NCBI GenBank assembly: GCA_964498585.1
Contig: CAZCHH010000009.1
Location: 1 to 64,000 of the forward strand
DNA: 64,000 nt
Direction of reading: 5' to 3'
Source of the DNA: JAAYJM01 sp964498585
GTDB lineage: Bacteria; Bacteroidota; Ignavibacteria; Kapaibacteriales; UBA2268
A model generated the notes under the pieces. That model searched no databases, was not told the DNA's origin, and saw only the letters and a list, made by a program, of their open reading frames with translations. Within the stretch, counting starts at the first letter, position 1. Every line of letters starts with the position of its first letter. Of this stretch, positions 27,177 through 37,216 are shown one piece after another. The translations under genes and the position numbers were made by a program.

Positions 27177-27833
27177 CTAATCTAAAATTTTTCTCATTTC
27201 TTTTATATTTTGGACTAAATCCCCTTTGAATAATCCGGAGCCACTAACAAGTATATTAGCACCAGAGCTGGCAATTTCTTTTACATTATCCAGCTTTACT
27301 CCGCCATCAACTTCAATTTCAACTTCTGATAAATTATTATAATCTAAATATTCTCTTAAAGTTTTTGCACGTTTGTGAAATGAATTAATGAAATTTTGCC
27401 CACCGAAACCGGGATTAACAGACATCAGCAAAATAAAATCGCAGTATTCTGCTGCTTCAAAAGCAAAATCCAAAGGGGTAATTGGATTTAAAGCAATACC
27501 GGCTTGAATATTAAAACTTTTTATGTATGAAAGTGTTCGATGAAGGTGTGGAACGGCTTCTACGTGAACAGAAATCATATTTGCTCCGGCACGAACAAAA
27601 TTTTCAATGAATATGTCCGGCTCGCTTATCATTAAATGGCAGTCTATCGGAAGCTTTGTAAGTTTTGCAATCGGTTCAACAAGCAAAGGACCAACAGTTA
27701 TGTTTGGGACGAAATGTCCGTCCATAACATCAAAATGAAGTATATCTGCTCCTCCTTCTTCACATCGTCTTATTTCTAATTCTAAATTCGCAAAATTTGC
27801 TGAAAGTAATGATGGCGCTATTTTATTTTTCAT
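27177..27833 (-). CDS. rpe: Ribulose-phosphate 3-epimerase
   Basis: The 218-residue protein is an intact TIM barrel with the family signatures IAPSLLSANFANLE, GGADILHFDVMDGHFVPNITVGP (metal-binding His and Asp), IDCHLMI, LMSVNPGFGGQNFI and EVEVDGGVKLDNVKEIASSGANILVSGSGLF (phosphate-binding). It interconverts ribulose-5-phosphate and xylulose-5-phosphate in the pentose-phosphate pathway in the cytoplasm. The ATG follows a GAAAAAAA stretch with no clear Shine-Dalgarno site. A lipoprotein gene lies 77 bases upstream on the same strand, separated by a hairpin. Confidence 0.95.
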   Translation of the reverse strand: MKNKIAPSLLSANFANLELEIRRCEEGGADILHFDVMDGHFVPNITVGPLLVEPIAKLTKLPIDCHLMISEPDIFIENFVRAGANMISVHVEAVPHLHRTLSYIKSFNIQAGIALNPITPLDFAFEAAEYCDFILLMSVNPGFGGQNFINSFHKRAKTLREYLDYNNLSEVEIEVDGGVKLDNVKEIASSGANILVSGSGLFKGDLVQNIKEMRKILD

Positions 27834-27849
27834 TTTTTTTCAAAGTTAA

Positions 27850-27886
27850 GCAGAGATGTAATACCTGAAATGGACTGCATCTCTGC
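27850..27886 (-). promoter_or_regulatory. Hairpin between the lipoprotein gene and rpe
   Basis: GCAGAGATG and CATCTCTGC form a nine-pair stem with a 19-base loop, 17 bases before the rpe start region. There is no U-run after it on the minus strand. It could be a weak terminator for the upstream lipoprotein gene or an RNA-stabilising structure. Confidence 0.35.
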
Positions 27887-27910
27887 CTGATTACCTTTAT
27901 GAATTAAGAA

Positions 27911-28735
27911 TTATTTTGCTACTTTATATCGAATTAATTCAGTTATAAAACCTAAATAATCATAAGTTTGAAATACTATTGGAATCTCGATTGTATGTGA
28001 TTCTAAATGAGTTTTTACTATTCCGATATTTTCTGCTAACCAAATATGATAATTCAAATTAAAACCGAAATCCTTTGTTAATGGTAAAGGACTACTAACA
28101 GAAATTTCACCATCAAAAGAAATTGGAATTGTATATTTTATAGCATTAACACTTGCTCCGTCAACAGAAATTGATTCTTCTGCTGTCCTCTTTGATTTAA
28201 TTTTCATAACACCGTTTATTTTTATATCTCCAAGTGGTGTGTCCGGTATAGTAAAATCAGTTATATCCTTACTGTAAACTTCACGCTCGCCAGCATTTTT
28301 TGTATCGATAATTCTTAACAGAGTGTCGTTAATATTGAAAGGTAGTTCAAACCCACCTAATTCTTCAAATTGAAAAAAGCTGTTCATATAGTTTGAACGA
28401 ATATACAAACTGTTATTTTCATAAATTAATTGCATTTCGTTTTGTTTTTCATAGTTATTATCAATTAAAGTAAAAATATCATATTTGCTAAGTGTTTTGC
28501 CGAAAGCAAGTTCTGTTCCTGTAATAGCTGCTGAATCAATCGAAGGATTATTGGGGCTTTCTTTTTGGTTCTCAATATCCAAAGAAAAATCATTGAAAAT
28601 CCAATAATTTCCTGTAGTACTTGGAAAATAATTCTTCGTTGTGTCTGGTTCATTGCTTGTTCCTGAATCATCAGAACAAGAAACGGCAAAAAATACCAAT
28701 GCTATCAGCATTACTGTAAATTTGAGATTTTTCAT
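27911..28735 (-). CDS. Lipoprotein of unknown function
   Basis: The 274-residue protein has a lipoprotein signal (LIALVFFAVSC, Cys20) followed by an acidic Ser/Thr linker (SDDSGTSNEPDTTKN). The mature part begins YFPSTTGNYWIF, a motif often seen near the start of surface lipoproteins in this group, and continues with beta-rich sequence. No enzymatic motif is visible. It should be anchored in a periplasmic or outer membrane leaflet. It shares a strand with rpe, but a hairpin separates them. Confidence 0.65.
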   Translation of the reverse strand: MKNLKFTVMLIALVFFAVSCSDDSGTSNEPDTTKNYFPSTTGNYWIFNDFSLDIENQKESPNNPSIDSAAITGTELAFGKTLSKYDIFTLIDNNYEKQNEMQLIYENNSLYIRSNYMNSFFQFEELGGFELPFNINDTLLRIIDTKNAGEREVYSKDITDFTIPDTPLGDIKINGVMKIKSKRTAEESISVDGASVNAIKYTIPISFDGEISVSSPLPLTKDFGFNLNYHIWLAENIGIVKTHLESHTIEIPIVFQTYDYLGFITELIRYKVAK

Positions 28736-29480
28736 AAATAATTCCTATAATAATTTTTTTTCAATATATTTATAAAACAAATTTAGCTAATAAATGTAAA
28801 ATAACAAAACAGAAATCATTGCTAAATTCATTTGGAGAATTAATTTTCATTTTTAAGTAATAAGGTCCTTACCTAATTTAACTCTAAAACATTAAGAAAA
28901 GAGTTTAATAATAGTTATATTCTGAATTTTTACATTTAATATTATATTTTGTTATCAAAATTTAATATTATATGATATTATAATCATATTAATTAATAAT
29001 CAAATCTGTATTATAATAATAAAATGTCATTTAATTATTATTAAAAAATAGTTAAATATAAATATAATTTACTTTTTTATAATAATAATTTATTTAATCG
29101 CTATAGAAACTATTAAGATAATAATAATTAAATAGAAGAAAATATCAAAAAATTAAAAGATAGAAGTAATTAAATAAAAGGAAGAAACAAAAAAACGAAA
29201 GGAAGAAGAAAATAAATAAAAGAAAGAAATAAATAATCGAAAAAAAGAAGCATTTAGACGAAAGGAAGAAACAAAAAAACAAAAGAAAAAGGCAAAAAAA
29301 TAAAAGAAAGAGGTAATTAAATACAATAAATGAATAAGGGATTTCATAATTTAATTTCAGAACTCCTAACTCCTTTATTTTCGTTATGGGGTCCGGAGCT
29401 CTGATATTAAAGAACTTATTTTCTCTTACTCATATACATTTTCAGAAAGGGATAGAGAAAAAACTTTTATTTAACAACTA
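28736..29480. other. Gene-free AT-rich stretch with a long purine tract
   Basis: The first part (28740-29100) is AT-rich without recognisable modules. From about 29104 to 29339 the plus strand is almost entirely A and G (AAAGGAAGAAACAAAAAAAC and related units, imperfectly repeated at about 29177 and 29260), a strand-asymmetric low-complexity tract. The minus-strand open frame across it is pure Phe/Leu/Ser low complexity and is not believable as a gene. A small G/C patch (GGGGTCCGGAGCTC) lies near 29388. Confidence 0.6.
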
Positions 29481-30053
29481 TTAGAACCAAAAATAACTGA
29501 TTTGAGCAAAAATCCCTTTTTTGTTATGGTAACCGACACCGAAGCCGATATATTCTTCTAATAGATACTGCAAACCAGCACCGAAAGTAATACCGGATGT
29601 CGTTTCCGTTTTATACATATAAAGGTCACTTAGCTTATTTTCAGAATCTCTTTTTCTTGCTAAAACCGAATCAGCTTGAGTAAAAAAGCCGACATTTCCA
29701 AAAACAGAAAAATAATCATCAATATCGTAGAATAAATAACCATCTAAACTTAAAATAATAGTAGGGTAATTTTCTGTTGAAGCAATATCTTCTGGTCTGA
29801 TCCTTTCGTAAGTAATATAATTAGGAATATCTTTAGCAAAACCAGCTAAATTAAGTCCAAATCCTAAGTAAGAATAACGGAAACCAAGCCCTGCACCAAG
29901 TCCATTTTCTCCGTAGCCAATGTCTAAGAATAATTGCTTAATATTTAACGGTTCATCATAATCGCCATAATAATCATCATCTTGCGAAAATGCACTGTTC
30001 GATAATGCAACAACAAAACACAGCATTAGCAAAATATTTAATAATTTTTTCAT
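29481..30053 (-). CDS. Putative outer-membrane protein
   Basis: The 190-residue protein has a signal peptide (MKKLLNILLMLCFVVALSNSAFS) and then an acidic Tyr stretch (QDDDYYGDYDEP). Strands rich in Gly and aromatic residues follow (FLDIGYGENGLGAGLGFRYSYLGFGLNLAG, SGITFGAGLQYLLEEYIGFGVGYHNKKGIFAQISYFWF). The terminal Phe and alternating pattern support a small beta-barrel. I recognise no family. It forms a possible minus-strand pair with the unknown gene ending at 30114. Confidence 0.65.
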   Translation of the reverse strand: MKKLLNILLMLCFVVALSNSAFSQDDDYYGDYDEPLNIKQLFLDIGYGENGLGAGLGFRYSYLGFGLNLAGFAKDIPNYITYERIRPEDIASTENYPTIILSLDGYLFYDIDDYFSVFGNVGFFTQADSVLARKRDSENKLSDLYMYKTETTSGITFGAGLQYLLEEYIGFGVGYHNKKGIFAQISYFWF

Positions 30054-30113
30054 CGAAATATCCTTTTTATTTGTAAATATAAGTTAATAAATTTCATTTT
30101 TAAGTATTATTTA

Positions 30114-30878
30114 TTAGAAATTTTCTTTAAGATAATTTTTTAAAGAATTATAAGAAATACTATTAATGCTCTCATTAATACAAAAATCTTTAAAATTATT
30201 GAGGAGCGGTATTAATTTTTTGTCAAAGAGAAAAAAATCAATGAAATCAGTGGGAATTTCTATATTATCGAAATCCAGTCCATTGATATTAAAATAATTG
30301 AAAAAGGGCTGAATTAAATTACAAAATAAGTCTTCATTCAGATTTGCAGTATTTTCATTGTCGATTCTTTCAACCAATTCCTGAAACCAGAAAACAGAGC
30401 AACTCATCTCCTGCGATTTTTCAATTTCATTTTTAATTGCTTTGATTAAATAATTATAATCTGAGAAATAAAGAAGTAATCTCTTTATTTCATCATATTG
30501 CTTTTGTTTTTCCTTTTTAAAAATAAAACTTGTTAATGTGTTTCTAGGTCTTAACAAATAATTAATTTTAAATTTCACAGCACTTTCAGCAACTTCATAA
30601 AATATAGCTATTGGGAAGCGGGAATTGAAAAAATATTCTTTATCCAAAGTAGAAAATAAACTTTTAATTTTGTTAGTATTTGTATTAAAAAATTGATTTG
30701 CTTCGCGGGCTAATCCTTCTTGATAAATCCACCAGGAGACTTCTGCAAGGAAAAATGTTCTGTAGCTTTTATCAATTTTTTTATTCTTTAATATATCAAT
30801 AAGATAGATATGGCTCGAAGTTGTAGAAAACTCTTTTTTTATTTTATTAATTTCTCTGTCTATGATTTGTTTGAACAT
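30114..30878 (-). CDS. Uncharacterised helical cytoplasmic protein
   Basis: The 254-residue protein has no signal peptide or membrane segment. It is rich in Lys, Asn, Phe and Ile and looks all-helical, with stretches such as IDREINKIKKEFSTTSSHIYL, FLAEVSWWIYQEGLAREANQFF and QEMSCSVFWFQELVERIDNE. I do not recognise it. It lies 60 bases upstream of a putative outer-membrane protein on the same strand, so the two may be co-transcribed, but nothing else suggests a job. Confidence 0.55.
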   Translation of the reverse strand: MFKQIIDREINKIKKEFSTTSSHIYLIDILKNKKIDKSYRTFFLAEVSWWIYQEGLAREANQFFNTNTNKIKSLFSTLDKEYFFNSRFPIAIFYEVAESAVKFKINYLLRPRNTLTSFIFKKEKQKQYDEIKRLLLYFSDYNYLIKAIKNEIEKSQEMSCSVFWFQELVERIDNENTANLNEDLFCNLIQPFFNYFNINGLDFDNIEIPTDFIDFFLFDKKLIPLLNNFKDFCINESINSISYNSLKNYLKENF

Positions 30879-31325
30879 AATTTCAAATTTTAAATAAGTA
30901 TCTTACAATGTATTAAATGTTAAATAAATAAAGTCATAACTAATTAATTACGTTCATTTTTGTAGTTAACAAACAATAATTATTAAAAATAAAAGATTTA
31001 CTTTGAAAGCAAATATAAAAAAAGTAATTGTAAAAAACAACGCATTTGTATTAATTCAGAGTGAAAAGCAAATAAAATAAGCATAAAGCAATTTGTAATT
31101 TATTGCGAAATTATTCATTATGAGTCAAATATAATCCATTTATTTTTAGTTATTGAGAAGAATTATTAAAATTTAAAAATGAAAAAAGAATGAAAATATA
31201 TCATAAAAATATAAATTTGTTACTTTTTTTTAAAAATGTGTTGTCTTATTAATGAAATATTATTAAATTAGATATTGTATAAAGAAAAAAAAATAATTTA
31301 ATAAATAAATAATTAAGGTATAAAA
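30879..31325. other. Gene-free AT-rich region upstream of the 1406-residue protein
   Basis: About 450 bases between divergent genes, mostly A and T. I see no palindromic module, unlike most other gaps of this size. It presumably holds the promoters of both flanking genes, but I cannot place a convincing TTTG/TAnnTTTG pair. Confidence 0.5.
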
Positions 31326-34300
31326 ATGAAAAGCAAAATACTATTTACAACGTCATTTTTTTTATTTCTTTTGTTGTTTTTCTCACCAGTATTAAAATCA
31401 AATTATGATTTAGAAGAAATCAAGAAAAATTTGCCTAAGATGCTAGGTGCAAATAACCTTGGAAGAGATTTCTACATAACATTTCATCCCTGCTGGGAGA
31501 CAGAAAATGCTAGAAATGACTTAAGAATTTATGTTTCTTCTGGCGTTGAAACTAATGTAACATTAGAAATTGAAGGAAAAAGTATTAAGCAGACGAAAAA
31601 AACGATTGCTAACGATATTATCGAATTTAAACTAAATCCAGCCGAAGGACAATGCTATCAGAAATCAGACCAGGTACCGCCAGAACCAGAGCAGGTTTAT
31701 GAGGGTTATGCAATCCATATTTATTCTGATGACCCAATTATTTGCTACGGCGTTACCCGTTACCAATATACAAGTGATGGATTCTTAGCTTTGCCTGTTC
31801 AAGCATTGGGCAAGGAATATCTTGTAGCATCTTATGCTGACCCAACAATGAACACATTTCAATGGTTGCCAAGCTATACAAGTGTTGTTGCTGCTTATGA
31901 TAATACAAAAGTACGTTTTATTCTTGGTGGAACAGAATGGACAGTAACGCGTGGTGGTTTAAAGCCCGGTGAGTATAAAGAATATTCAATGAATAGGGGA
32001 GATGTATTACTTATTCCCGGTTACGGTGCATTTGCTGATTTATCTGGTAGCCGTGTTATTGCTTCAAGGCCTGTTGGTGTTATATCCGGAAATTTTTGTG
32101 CATACATACCTAGCGATAAAGGATATTGTGATTTTATTATAGAAATGGAATTACCGACAAACACCTGGGGTAGAGATTATTTTGTTACACGAATGAAGAG
32201 TAGAAAAAAGAACTCAATAATAAAAATCTTTGCTAAAGAACCGAATACAAAAATATACAGAGATGGAAGACAAATAGCAATTATTCCAAATGTAGGAGGA
32301 GTGCTGGGGCTTGGATATTTAGAAATCCGTTCAGACGATGGCGACCCAAGAAGTGTTGTTATTTCTGGCGATAAACCGATAAATGTAACACAATTTAATC
32401 CGGGTGAAGATGATGATAATGTTGTAAGCGACCCATTCCAATTAGTTCTAACTCCATTAGAGCAATTTCAAACAGAAATAATTTTCAATACCCCCGGAAT
32501 TCGAGGTGGATTTGGTTTCCCAACGAATTATGTGAATATTGTCTATGAAGCAGAAGAAAATGGTAGTATGCCAGACGACCTCCAGCTTGGTACCGTATTG
32601 GGCAGTGAAGTAACTTGGCGAAAAGTTAATACAATAGATGCAAATCCCGGAGACCCTTTTGCTTATGAAGTAAATGGAAAGAAATTTAACGGGAAAATGG
32701 TTCAACTCGATGGCGATGGCGTCTATCGTCTTAGAGCTAACAAACCATTCTGTGCTTATGCTTATGGTTTCTCTGATTACGATTCTTATGGTTTTCCAAC
32801 TAGCGTTGCTCTTGGTGATTTAACTAAGCCGGATACCGTTTGTCCTTATCCTACCTGGACAATGGATTGCGCTGGTATAATTGCTAACGGTAATGTACTT
32901 GATTTGCCAAACAATGATGAAGTGAGGTCTAATCTTTCAATTATCTATCATCATAGTGACCTAAGCTTCAATTTTGATTTTTCTTATGCTGATTTTATGC
33001 CAGGAGAAGATAAAGAGACGGAATGGAGAGCAAATGTAATTGACCCGACAAAAGATGCCCGTTTAGTAATTACTTTTTCAGACAGACGTGGTAACGATAC
33101 TTTATTAGTTATCAACTTCTATGCTCCAAAATTTACAATCAGACCTGTATATGCTGATTACGGTTTGCTTGAGGTTGGAGATGTTGTCGATAAAACTTTT
33201 TGGGTAATTAATGAAAGCAAAACAAGCGATGTTTATATTGAAGAATTAAAATTAAAATTTGAAAATGAAAATTTCCAGATAATTGGATTTGGATTGCCTA
33301 CTATTATTCCACCTATGGATTCTATTCCTTTTACAGTTCGTTTTACAGCTACTTTAACGACTCAAACGCGTTTTCGTGATTCAATAGGAGTTGGAGACAC
33401 TTGCATTTTCTCATATAAAGCACTTGTAGAAGCAAGAGTTGGTGAACCTACTATAGAAGTTACTGATGCTAACTTTGGTGATGTTACTGTTGGTAGGACT
33501 GTAAACAGGGATATTTATATAAAAAATGGTGGAAGTACTGACCTAGTGATTACTGGTTATACCGGACCTGCTGAAAGTGTTTATAATACTGATTTACCAT
33601 ACATCAGTGAAGATGAACCTCTTATTATTCCATCTGGAGTAACTAAAAATTATGTTGTAAGTTTTACTCCAACTGCAGAGAGGTATTATCCTGACCAAAT
33701 CTTATTCTTTAATAATGCTAATAGAATAGACAGCATTGCAATTTTGAATGGCAGAGGCATTAAATCAGATTTAATTTCAAATTCTTATGATTGGGGACGT
33801 AAAAGAATTAGTCGTCCTGCTTTCCCAATTGACCCATACCCAGCTGAAAACAATGTCATTCATTTAGAAAATAACGGTAGCGATGAAGTAAAAATTTATG
33901 ATTTAGATATACAGACAGATAATAAAGGGAATGCATTTATTTTTGATAGAGAGCGCTTTAAAAATTTAACTATACCAGCCGGCGCTACTGTAGATGTTCC
34001 TGTAACATTCCATCCTACTGAAACTGGTGAGCATGAACTTATTTTCCGTTATCAAAATACTGCTGGCAGCGAAACAGAAACTATTTTAAAAGGTATTGGA
34101 ATTGTCCCAAGAATAGTTACAAGTGATTATGACTTTGGAACAACTATTGTTAACGACATCCAGCATCCGAATGAAAGAACTATAGTTTTTACAAATGAAG
34201 CTTGGGAATTCGGTGATTCTTTAACAATTACTGATTTCACATCACTTCCAAATGCAAATTCTATTTCTTCAGTTTGGGATAATTTTGGAACAGAAGGATT

Positions 34301-35546
34301 TAAATACAACGAAATCGGATTAAAGCTTCCAATCGTTTTGCAGCAGGGAGAGTTTATTGAATTTCCTGCTCAGTTTGTTGCTGCTCACAACGGACAAAAC
34401 ACAGCAAGTTTGAGAAGCGTAAGCGATGCTGAAGCTGATACTATATCTAATTGGAATGGAAATGGATATTCTCAAAGCATTGCTGCTACAGGTGGCTCTG
34501 CTCGTACCTGTGTTGACGATGTTGAATACATAAATTGCGAAATATCTAATACTGGTTCAGGCGATATTGAAGTTACTGAAATCTTAATTAGCCAGTTAGA
34601 ACCATACTTTTCATTAAATAATCCTTCTGATGCTTTCGGATTTACTTTATTAGAAGGCGAATCAAGAACTGTTGTTGTTCAATATCATCCACTTACAAAA
34701 GGCACACACACAGCTGATTTAATTATCAAAAATTCAACTTTAAATCATCCGGAAATCATTGCTATTCCAGAACTTACTGGTATTAGTGAGCAATTTACCC
34801 GCAATACTTCTATGTTCATTCCATCGGAATCAAAGAATCCGGCCATTGGCCAAAAAGTATATGCTACTGTTAGATTAGATGATGGCGAAGATATTTCACT
34901 CGCTCAAATAAGTGAACTCAACATTATAATTAATTATGAGCATGGATTCTTAAAAGCTATCCGTGATGAAATTCGACTTGCAGACCGTATTGCAAATGGA
35001 TTTAATATCGAAAATTTAACTATTGATGATATTAAAGGTGAAATTAATTTTAATATATTAGCAAAATCTCAAGCCAATTATTTAGATGGTTTCGGTGATT
35101 TATTCCACATTGCTTTCAATACATTTCTACCAACTCAAAATGATACTACCGGTTTTTCCGAAATAAAACAAACAATCACTGCACTCGGTTCTTCATGTGT
35201 TATATTAACAAATACTTCAAACTCATTGGAATTGAAACCAGTTTGTATTAATGATTTGCGAAAAATTGTTTACACTGGTGGAGTTTATGATTTTGCACCA
35301 ATTAATCCAAATCCAGTAACTTCTTCGGAAGCTAATTTTGAATACTCTGTTGCTCTTGAGGGCTGGACTGAAATTACTATAGTTGATTCTGATGGACAAA
35401 CAGTTGCTCGACCTGTTGCTCAATCACTAAAACCCGGTAAATATACATTCAGTATCCCAGTAAGCTCTTTAAGCTCTGGAACTTATTTCTGTAAGATGGT
35501 CTCCGGTCCATACAGCGAGACAAGAAATTTAGTTATAGTAAAATAA
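31326..35546 (+). CDS. Large surface protein: IgGFc-binding-like N-terminus, choice-of-anchor-D-like repeats, T9SS domain
   Basis: The 1406 residues comprise a signal peptide (1-26), a region of about 400 residues with IgGFc-binding-protein-like pattern (LGRDFYITFHPCWE, VASYADPTMNTFQWLPSYTSVVAAYDNT, ELPTNTWGRDYFVTR), then several HYDIN/ASPM-like beta modules (DYGLLEVGDVVDKTFWVINES, DANFGDVTVGRTVNRDIYIKN, VTFHPTETGEHELIFRYQN). A cohesin-like stretch near 1170-1290 (FIPSESKNPAIGQKVYATVRLDDGE) and a T9SS sorting domain (INPNPVTSSEANFEYSV...GTYFCKMVSG) complete it. It should be exported and surface-attached, probably in adhesion or as a structural element. A strong terminator follows it. Confidence 0.82.
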   Translation: MKSKILFTTSFFLFLLLFFSPVLKSNYDLEEIKKNLPKMLGANNLGRDFYITFHPCWETENARNDLRIYVSSGVETNVTLEIEGKSIKQTKKTIANDIIEFKLNPAEGQCYQKSDQVPPEPEQVYEGYAIHIYSDDPIICYGVTRYQYTSDGFLALPVQALGKEYLVASYADPTMNTFQWLPSYTSVVAAYDNTKVRFILGGTEWTVTRGGLKPGEYKEYSMNRGDVLLIPGYGAFADLSGSRVIASRPVGVISGNFCAYIPSDKGYCDFIIEMELPTNTWGRDYFVTRMKSRKKNSIIKIFAKEPNTKIYRDGRQIAIIPNVGGVLGLGYLEIRSDDGDPRSVVISGDKPINVTQFNPGEDDDNVVSDPFQLVLTPLEQFQTEIIFNTPGIRGGFGFPTNYVNIVYEAEENGSMPDDLQLGTVLGSEVTWRKVNTIDANPGDPFAYEVNGKKFNGKMVQLDGDGVYRLRANKPFCAYAYGFSDYDSYGFPTSVALGDLTKPDTVCPYPTWTMDCAGIIANGNVLDLPNNDEVRSNLSIIYHHSDLSFNFDFSYADFMPGEDKETEWRANVIDPTKDARLVITFSDRRGNDTLLVINFYAPKFTIRPVYADYGLLEVGDVVDKTFWVINESKTSDVYIEELKLKFENENFQIIGFGLPTIIPPMDSIPFTVRFTATLTTQTRFRDSIGVGDTCIFSYKALVEARVGEPTIEVTDANFGDVTVGRTVNRDIYIKNGGSTDLVITGYTGPAESVYNTDLPYISEDEPLIIPSGVTKNYVVSFTPTAERYYPDQILFFNNANRIDSIAILNGRGIKSDLISNSYDWGRKRISRPAFPIDPYPAENNVIHLENNGSDEVKIYDLDIQTDNKGNAFIFDRERFKNLTIPAGATVDVPVTFHPTETGEHELIFRYQNTAGSETETILKGIGIVPRIVTSDYDFGTTIVNDIQHPNERTIVFTNEAWEFGDSLTITDFTSLPNANSISSVWDNFGTEGFKYNEIGLKLPIVLQQGEFIEFPAQFVAAHNGQNTASLRSVSDAEADTISNWNGNGYSQSIAATGGSARTCVDDVEYINCEISNTGSGDIEVTEILISQLEPYFSLNNPSDAFGFTLLEGESRTVVVQYHPLTKGTHTADLIIKNSTLNHPEIIAIPELTGISEQFTRNTSMFIPSESKNPAIGQKVYATVRLDDGEDISLAQISELNIIINYEHGFLKAIRDEIRLADRIANGFNIENLTIDDIKGEINFNILAKSQANYLDGFGDLFHIAFNTFLPTQNDTTGFSEIKQTITALGSSCVILTNTSNSLELKPVCINDLRKIVYTGGVYDFAPINPNPVTSSEANFEYSVALEGWTEITIVDSDGQTVARPVAQSLKPGKYTFSIPVSSLSSGTYFCKMVSGPYSETRNLVIVK

Positions 35547-35574
35547 TTCAATTCTAATAATAGGTTCAAAAGCC

Positions 35575-35610
35575 AGATGTCCTACATCTTCGATGTAGGA
35601 CATCTTTTTT
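35575..35610 (+). terminator. Rho-independent terminator of the 1406-residue gene
   Basis: AGATGTCCTACATC, a three-base loop, then GATGTAGGACATCT and TTTTTT form a perfect 14-pair hairpin with U-tract 29 bases after the stop codon. Confidence 0.85.
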
Positions 35611-35812
35611 ATAAAATACAAATCCAGTTTTATCAATGACCTGAGATCCCTAGCTTCGTATCGTAATGACCGACAAAAAAAGAAATCATTGGTAACCTCT
35701 TGATAAATCAATTACTTTATCGTGTGATTCTGTATGACATTTTATATTTGATATTTATATAAGTAATTTATTATAAACCTTGACTGTGCTAATCCCGTAG
35801 GTATTGTATATT

Positions 35813-35846
35813 AATAAAAAGCCATTTCAAATTGAAATGGCTTTAA
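35813..35846 (-). terminator. Rho-independent terminator of the PLP-enzyme gene
   Basis: On the minus strand AAAGCCATTTCAATTTGAAA and then TGGCTTTTTATT form a perfect ten-pair stem followed by a U-run, 18 bases after the stop codon at 35865. It may act weakly on the plus strand as well. Confidence 0.8.
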
Positions 35847-35864
35847 TAAAAAATTTTATTACTA

Positions 35865-37067
35865 TTACTTTATTAATCCAATATCTTTTAACGATTGCTT
35901 GATTATTTCAAATGTACTTGCAATATCGTTATCCAAACCGACAGAGAAGCGGACCAATCCATCAGAAAGTCCCATTTGCTCTTGTTCTTCTTTAGGAATT
36001 TCAGAAGAAGTGCTGCTACCGGGAGAGCTAAAGAGTGTTTTATAAAAACCTAAACTAACGGCGAAATAACCAACATTTCTTTCCTGGAGCATAACCAATA
36101 GTTTGTCAGCAGTTTCTTTAGTTTTTGCATCAAAAGTAATCATTCCACCAAATCCATAGCCAGGAGTAAGCAAAAGCTTAATAAAATTATGCTGTGGATG
36201 CGAAAGAAGTCCGGGATAAATGACTCTAAGACCTAATTTTTCAAGGTGTTCAGCAACATACATAGCATTTTTAGAATGTTGGTGCATTCTAATGTGAAGT
36301 GTCCTTAAATTCTTCAAAATGCTTGCAGCTCTTATGCTATCAAGAACTGGACCGAGCAGCATAGTTGCTCCGTCATTTACACTACGCAAGGAAGCTATAA
36401 ATTCTTTGTCAGAACAAATTGCGCCACCTATGCAATCGCTTGCACCATTAATGAACTTAGTTAAGCTATGAATAACAATATGGGCGCCAAAATTATGAGG
36501 TTGCATCATCATTGGTGAAAAAGTATTATCAACAATGAGCTTCAAATTATGCTCGTCAGCAATTTTTCTGAGTTCTGCAATATCTGCCACTTCGAGCAGT
36601 GGATTAGAAATTCCTTCGCAATAAATAATTTTAGTTTTTTCATTAATTTTTGATTTTACTTCGTTAAGGTTGAGAATATTGACAAAATGGGTCTTAATAT
36701 TAAGTTTCGGAAGGAAATTTTTCATAAGTGCATAAGTGCCGCCATAAATAGTTCTTGCAGAAATTATTTCATCACCGCAACCGCAAATCTGAAGAATAGA
36801 ACAGGAAATTGCAGCCATACCGGAGCCAGTAACAATCCCTGCTCCAGTATTTTCCATTAGTGCTAAAGCTCTTGCAAGGTAATCAGTTGATGGATTTAGG
36901 TGTCTTGAATAAAGAAAGCAACCTTCGATTTCGGTTTCAAAAAGCTCTGTCATTTTTTCTGAAGTAAGAAAAGTAAAGGTCGATGAATCGGAAATCGAAG
37001 GATTAACCTCTCCATATTCTCCAAACACTAAGTAATTTTGTAGTTTAATTGCTGGGTCGTTTTTCAT
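35865..37067 (-). CDS. Cys/Met-metabolism PLP-dependent enzyme (methionine gamma-lyase / cystathionine synthase-lyase type)
   Basis: The 400-residue protein shows the fold-type I pattern of this family: YSRHLNPSTDYLARALALMENTGAGIVTGSGMAAIS, the active-site Asp in LIVDNTFSPMMMQP, the PLP Lys in VIHSLTKFINGASDCIGGAI, and the C-terminal LVRFSVGLDN. It acts in the cytoplasm on sulfur amino acids; whether it is a lyase or a synthase cannot be decided from sequence. The segment KTLFSSPGSSTSSEIPKEEQ is the substrate-recognition region. It is monocistronic, with a good terminator. Confidence 0.88.
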   Translation of the reverse strand: MKNDPAIKLQNYLVFGEYGEVNPSISDSSTFTFLTSEKMTELFETEIEGCFLYSRHLNPSTDYLARALALMENTGAGIVTGSGMAAISCSILQICGCGDEIISARTIYGGTYALMKNFLPKLNIKTHFVNILNLNEVKSKINEKTKIIYCEGISNPLLEVADIAELRKIADEHNLKLIVDNTFSPMMMQPHNFGAHIVIHSLTKFINGASDCIGGAICSDKEFIASLRSVNDGATMLLGPVLDSIRAASILKNLRTLHIRMHQHSKNAMYVAEHLEKLGLRVIYPGLLSHPQHNFIKLLLTPGYGFGGMITFDAKTKETADKLLVMLQERNVGYFAVSLGFYKTLFSSPGSSTSSEIPKEEQEQMGLSDGLVRFSVGLDNDIASTFEIIKQSLKDIGLIK

Positions 37068-37216
37068 TTTTCACCTATAAATTAATAATTTTTTAGCATA
37101 TTTGTAAAAGAATAAAATTAACAATAAAAATTAAAAAAATACTAAAAAAAATTAGAAAAAGTAATAAATTGTAATTTTGATTTAAAAAAATAAATAAAAT
37201 AAATTTAAGGTGCGTT

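Noticed and set aside
29153..29347. Minus-strand open frame, Phe/Leu/Ser-rich
   Set aside because: It is the complement of a purine tract; composition explains the lack of stops, and there is no family resemblance.
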